From Flavobacteriales bacterium (GTDB lineage Bacteria; Bacteroidota; Bacteroidia; Flavobacteriales_F; PHOS-HE28), in the NCBI GenBank assembly GCA_016703105.1, contig JADJCS010000013.1, positions 186,001 to 250,000 on the forward strand: 64,000 nucleotides of DNA. The letters are read 5' to 3'. Under the pieces are notes generated by a model, which worked only from the letters and a program-made list of their open reading frames with translations, did not search any database and was not told the origin of the DNA. Below, piece by piece: positions 60,801-64,000 of this stretch (positions are counted from its first letter, which is position 1; each line of letters opens with the position of its first letter). Position numbers and translations under genes: made by a program.

Positions 60801-63582
60801 CTGGCAATGCTTTAATGAAGAGTTACCCATCTGCATCGTAACCGGCTTAAGCGTGAACGCATGTGAGGGCAAGCTCTATGCCTCCACCTTCGGGCGCTCG
60901 GCCTGGCGCACGGAGCTCTACCATCCGGAACGAAGCGGTGATATGGTGATAGGCACCGATACACCTTTCAACACGGATATGGCTGTCACCAGCGACATAC
61001 GCGTAACCAACGGTGCCGTGCTCACAATAACAAGCACGGTGGAAATGGGCCCCACATCGGGGGGATCATCGTGGAGCCTGGCGCCAAATTGGTGGTGGAT
61101 GGCGGCACGCTCACCAGCCGGTGCTTCGGCTTTTGGCGCGGCATTGAGGTCCACGGCAATTCCCTTGAGCACCAATATCCCTACACGCAGCCCGAGCACC
61201 AAGGCATGGTGGAGGTGAAGGGCGGCGCGGCGATCGAACATGCCCGCGAAGGCGTGCGGCTCTGGGATCCGGGTAACTATGGCAGCATGGGCGGGGTGCT
61301 CATCGCTGAGGATGCGACCTTCCTCAACTGCCGTCGTGCCGTGGAAGGTATGAAGTACGAAGGTTTCTCACCCCATGATCCCAACATCCCTGGAAGAACC
61401 GCACCCGGTTCAACCGTGTACGTTTCGCGGTGGATGAGAACTACCGCGGTGGAAGCGACTTCGATACGCACTTGAGCCTGTGGGGCATGGAGGGGATCGA
61501 CTTCGTGCAATGCACTTGGGAGAACCTGCAACCTAATATGGTCGAAAGTGCCGACCTCGGCCATGGCATCACCAGCGGTGAAAGCAGCTTCCGCATCCGC
61601 GCGGGTTGCTCCACCATCGTGGGTCTGGGCGAACCCTGCCCACAGGCCTATGTGGAGGAAAGCGTATTCCGCAACTTGGACCATGGTATACATGCCGAGA
61701 ACGGCAATGCACTTTCTTTCAGCGTGGACCAGGCCCGCTTCGAGAACAATGTCTGTGGTGTTTATACGAATATGGTGAACTGGTTCAGCGTCACACGAAG
61801 TGAGTTCACCATGGCGGAGCGGATCATTCCATTGTCGGGTAACGAAGACCAGGAGTTCTTTAGCCGCCACAGAGGGATCTATAGCTACGAAAGTCATGGG
61901 TTCATCCTCGAAGACAACAACCTGTTGCCTGACGACAATCCTATTCAAGGTTTGGAGACCGAAGGGATCGTTGTCGGATACAACAGGGACTTCAATGATG
62001 CGATCCGCGCCAATACCGCCAGCGGCTTGACCTTCGGCTTCGTTGGAGAGGGTATATGCAGTGATGTGGATAATAGGGGCCTTGGCTTCATCGGCCTGCA
62101 ACATCTCTGCAACACCAACAATGAGAATGCCTTCAATCTCATGGACCGCAAAGTGACGACAGCGGGCGCAAATGAACAGTTGAAGCACACTATGCGATTG
62201 GAGCAGGGCGACCATAACGTTGCCGCGAAGAATCAGTTCGACCAGCAGGATCAGCCCATGGACGAGAGCGATTTCAAGCGGACCAGTACGAATGGTGTCC
62301 TGACCTATTACTATGGGGGCCTCGGGAATGTGGAACCGGCGGACTATACCCCCGTCTGGGTGGAACCAGTGTTCGCCACCCACTTGCCGATGGTATGCGA
62401 GCCACGGGATTACCATACTGGCCGCTTAACCGGGGTGCAGAAGGCCCTGTTGGAGGATGCACTGGAGGATGGTAAGACCGCTTACGGCAACCTGCGCTAT
62501 GCGTACAATGCCCTGCTGGACGGTGGCAATACCGATGCGGTGGTGGAGGAGATTATGAACACTTGGCCAAGCGGGGCCTGGGAGTTGCGGGCCTATCTGC
62601 TCGGGCTCAGTCCTTTCCTGACCGTCGGTGCGCTCCAGGCGCTGTTCCAAGAGGACGTTCTGCCACAAGCCATGGCCCTAGAGATTTGCCTGGCCAACCC
62701 TGATGCCACCCAGCAAAAGGATTTCACGGATTGGGTTCTGAGCGAGGCTCCTTACCCACTGCCGCAGTATATGGTGGAGCAGATACGGGCGAGCTGGGGG
62801 AGGAAGCCACCTTGCGCCACTACATGGAGTCGGAGATGGCCGGTCACCACCGCGCCATGTGCGTGGCGGCCATGGAGCTGATCGCCGATCTGCGCAACGA
62901 TACTGTGCTGGTGCAACTAGACAGCATTCTGATGCATATCCAGCAACTGCCCACCTGGAGCGCCCGCTTCGATGAAGCCACCCTGCGTATGGAGCGTGGA
63001 GAGTTCGATGCGGCGCGCGCGGTGCTGGACAGCCTGGAGAACCACTTTGACATGCGAGCTGCCGCCACTGCGGAGCGTGGGCGGATGTACGATCTACTGG
63101 ATATTTTGGATGCGGTGCGGGATGATGAGCGCACGGACGCTGAATTGGACAGCGCCGAGATTGACGCATTGACCTCCCTGGCAGCCGACCACTACGACCG
63201 GGCCGCGCACTGGGCGCAGAACATCCTATGCTTTCACTATGGGCTGTGTCGTCCGCCTCTTACAGGGGGAGGCGAGTTCCTAGCATCCATTCCTTTTCAG
63301 GAACCTCACACTGTTGCTACGCCTGTAGATGTCTTTGTAATGCCAGTGCCGAATCCAGCGCGCAACTTCGTTATCTTCCACTACCAGCTACCCCCGGATG
63401 CGCAAGGGGCGATGATCATAGTTCGCGACGTGCATGGTCGGCAGCACTATCGACAGCAGGTGAACGGTGCACAAGGCCAGAGCGTCTGGGATACCCGCAG
63501 CGTTCCTGCTGGTGCGTATACTGTAGAGCTGATGTCTTCTACACAAAGACTTGCCTACGAACGATTGATCGTGCAGCCATGA
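57888..63582 (+). CDS. Very large T9SS type A surface protein with VPS10/sialidase-like propeller, four frame breaks
   Basis: About 1,897 residues from the ATG at 57888 (signal peptide near FIMGTLLVSAGANGQ). The first 1,000 residues have many propeller blades with the Asp-box-like GGLWRTTDGGSTWSNIT, VFTSDDDGVTWYRS, IYASEDNGVSWNRIT and VFKSQDGGDTWTDI, like VPS10/BNR proteins. A right-handed beta-helix-like region follows (GGTLTSRCFGFWRGIEV, NGNALSFSVDQARFENNVCG). The C-terminus is a T9SS sorting domain (MPVPNPARNFVIFHYQL, VPAGAYTVELM). Indels at 59813, 61050-61064, about 61392 and the GGGGG at 62796-62800 break the frame; the pieces join without loss. Confidence 0.88.
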
Positions 63583-64000
63583 GATACGTGGTGTACACAT
63601 GGCTCGTATTAGGCGCAGGGGTGGCCATGTCCCAGGCTCCTTTTGATCTGGACACCACCTACCGGACGGGGATCACTAGGCAGCATGTGAACTCCTTGCT
63701 TCCGCTCTCAGATGGAAGGATGGTGATCTCCGGACGGATGCGATTCCTGGAATTCCCACTTAACGACAAGTTGTTGGCACGATTGGATGTGGACGGCGTA
63801 TTGGATCCGTCTTTCAATACCAGCAATCTGGGTGGAGGCAAGTTGACCCCTTGGAACAATATATTCTATGTGGCCACCGCACAGACAGTGCGCCGCATCC
63901 TTGCGGACGGAACGCAGGATCCATCATTCATAGAAATGAACATGGATCCTTACTTCTCCTCCGGTCAAGGCGGCGACTACCATGTGTACCCCGATGGCCG
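63579..64000 (+). CDS. Secreted delta-60 repeat protein, cut by the window edge
   Basis: The frame opens at an ATG at 63579 that overlaps the previous stop (ATGA) and stays open to the end, about 140 residues. Signal peptide MRYVVYTWLVLGAGVAMSQA. The rest shows delta-60 repeats, a beta-propeller-like unit of about 50 residues: LLPLSDGRMVISGRM, RLDVDGVLDPSFNTSNLGG, then RRILADGTQDPSFIEMN and YHVYPDGR. Such proteins in Bacteroidota usually end in a T9SS domain, which would lie beyond the window. It is co-transcribed with the giant T9SS gene. Confidence 0.82.
   Translation, partial: MRYVVYTWLVLGAGVAMSQAPFDLDTTYRTGITRQHVNSLLPLSDGRMVISGRMRFLEFPLNDKLLARLDVDGVLDPSFNTSNLGGGKLTPWNNIFYVATAQTVRRILADGTQDPSFIEMNMDPYFSSGQGGDYHVYPDG

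Overview
The window looks like a chromosome segment of a high-GC (about 60%) member of the Bacteroidota, probably a flavobacterial-type lineage. The evidence is three large secreted proteins, at least two with clear type IX secretion (T9SS) C-terminal sorting domains; a Bacteroidota Wzc-like protein with a Gly/Tyr tail; a SiaC/DUF1987 protein; cytochrome c peroxidase and TPR lipoprotein types common in that phylum; and many starts preceded by the Bacteroidota -7 element TAnnTTTG. No rRNA, tRNA or CRISPR was found.

Region 1 (1-38.3 kb) is one long surface-polysaccharide locus. At the left, an MBOAT O-acyltransferase, an SGNH-type partner, an acyl carrier protein, a GNAT acetyltransferase and an NRPS/DltA-type adenylating enzyme (609-5380) form a dlt-like module that would activate an acyl or aminoacyl group, load it on a carrier and pass it to a membrane acyltransferase. 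Next come sugar-nucleotide enzymes (UDP-glucuronate 4-epimerase type, another SDR epimerase, WecB), about eleven glycosyltransferases, a NodB-type deacetylase beside an alpha/alpha-toroid protein, a second MBOAT/SGNH pair, and two sulfotransferases. A compact set (28.4-32.8 kb) encodes an ATP-grasp ligase, a PLP decarboxylase, a methyltransferase and a DegT aminotransferase, probably making an unusual amino or amino-acid substituent. Export genes are a Wzc-like co-polymerase/tyrosine kinase followed by an ABC transporter (Wzm/Wzt). The product is inferred to be an acylated, sulfated, uronate-containing polysaccharide.

Region 2 (38.3-49.8 kb) holds a decayed ISAs1-family transposase, a SiaC-like regulator, envelope or lipoprotein genes, an SDR/TPR pair, a di-haem peroxidase, a MoxR-type ATPase/VWA/CPBP-protease cluster, a T9SS cargo protein and a nitroreductase.

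Region 3 (49.8-64 kb) holds an M23/LysM peptidase, an outer-membrane beta-barrel, an 815-residue T9SS protein, a LuxR-type response regulator followed by a 12-unit array of 42-bp hairpin-forming repeats, an FN3 protein, a GNAT protein, a very large (about 1,900 residue) T9SS protein, and the start of a delta-60 repeat protein.

About a dozen genes are broken by single-base indels, mostly in homopolymer runs, with intact protein sequence resuming in another frame. This is best explained by uncorrected long-read errors, though two adjacent glycosyltransferases (25.3-27.4 kb) are hit so often that true decay cannot be excluded. For these genes the coordinates span the whole inferred gene.
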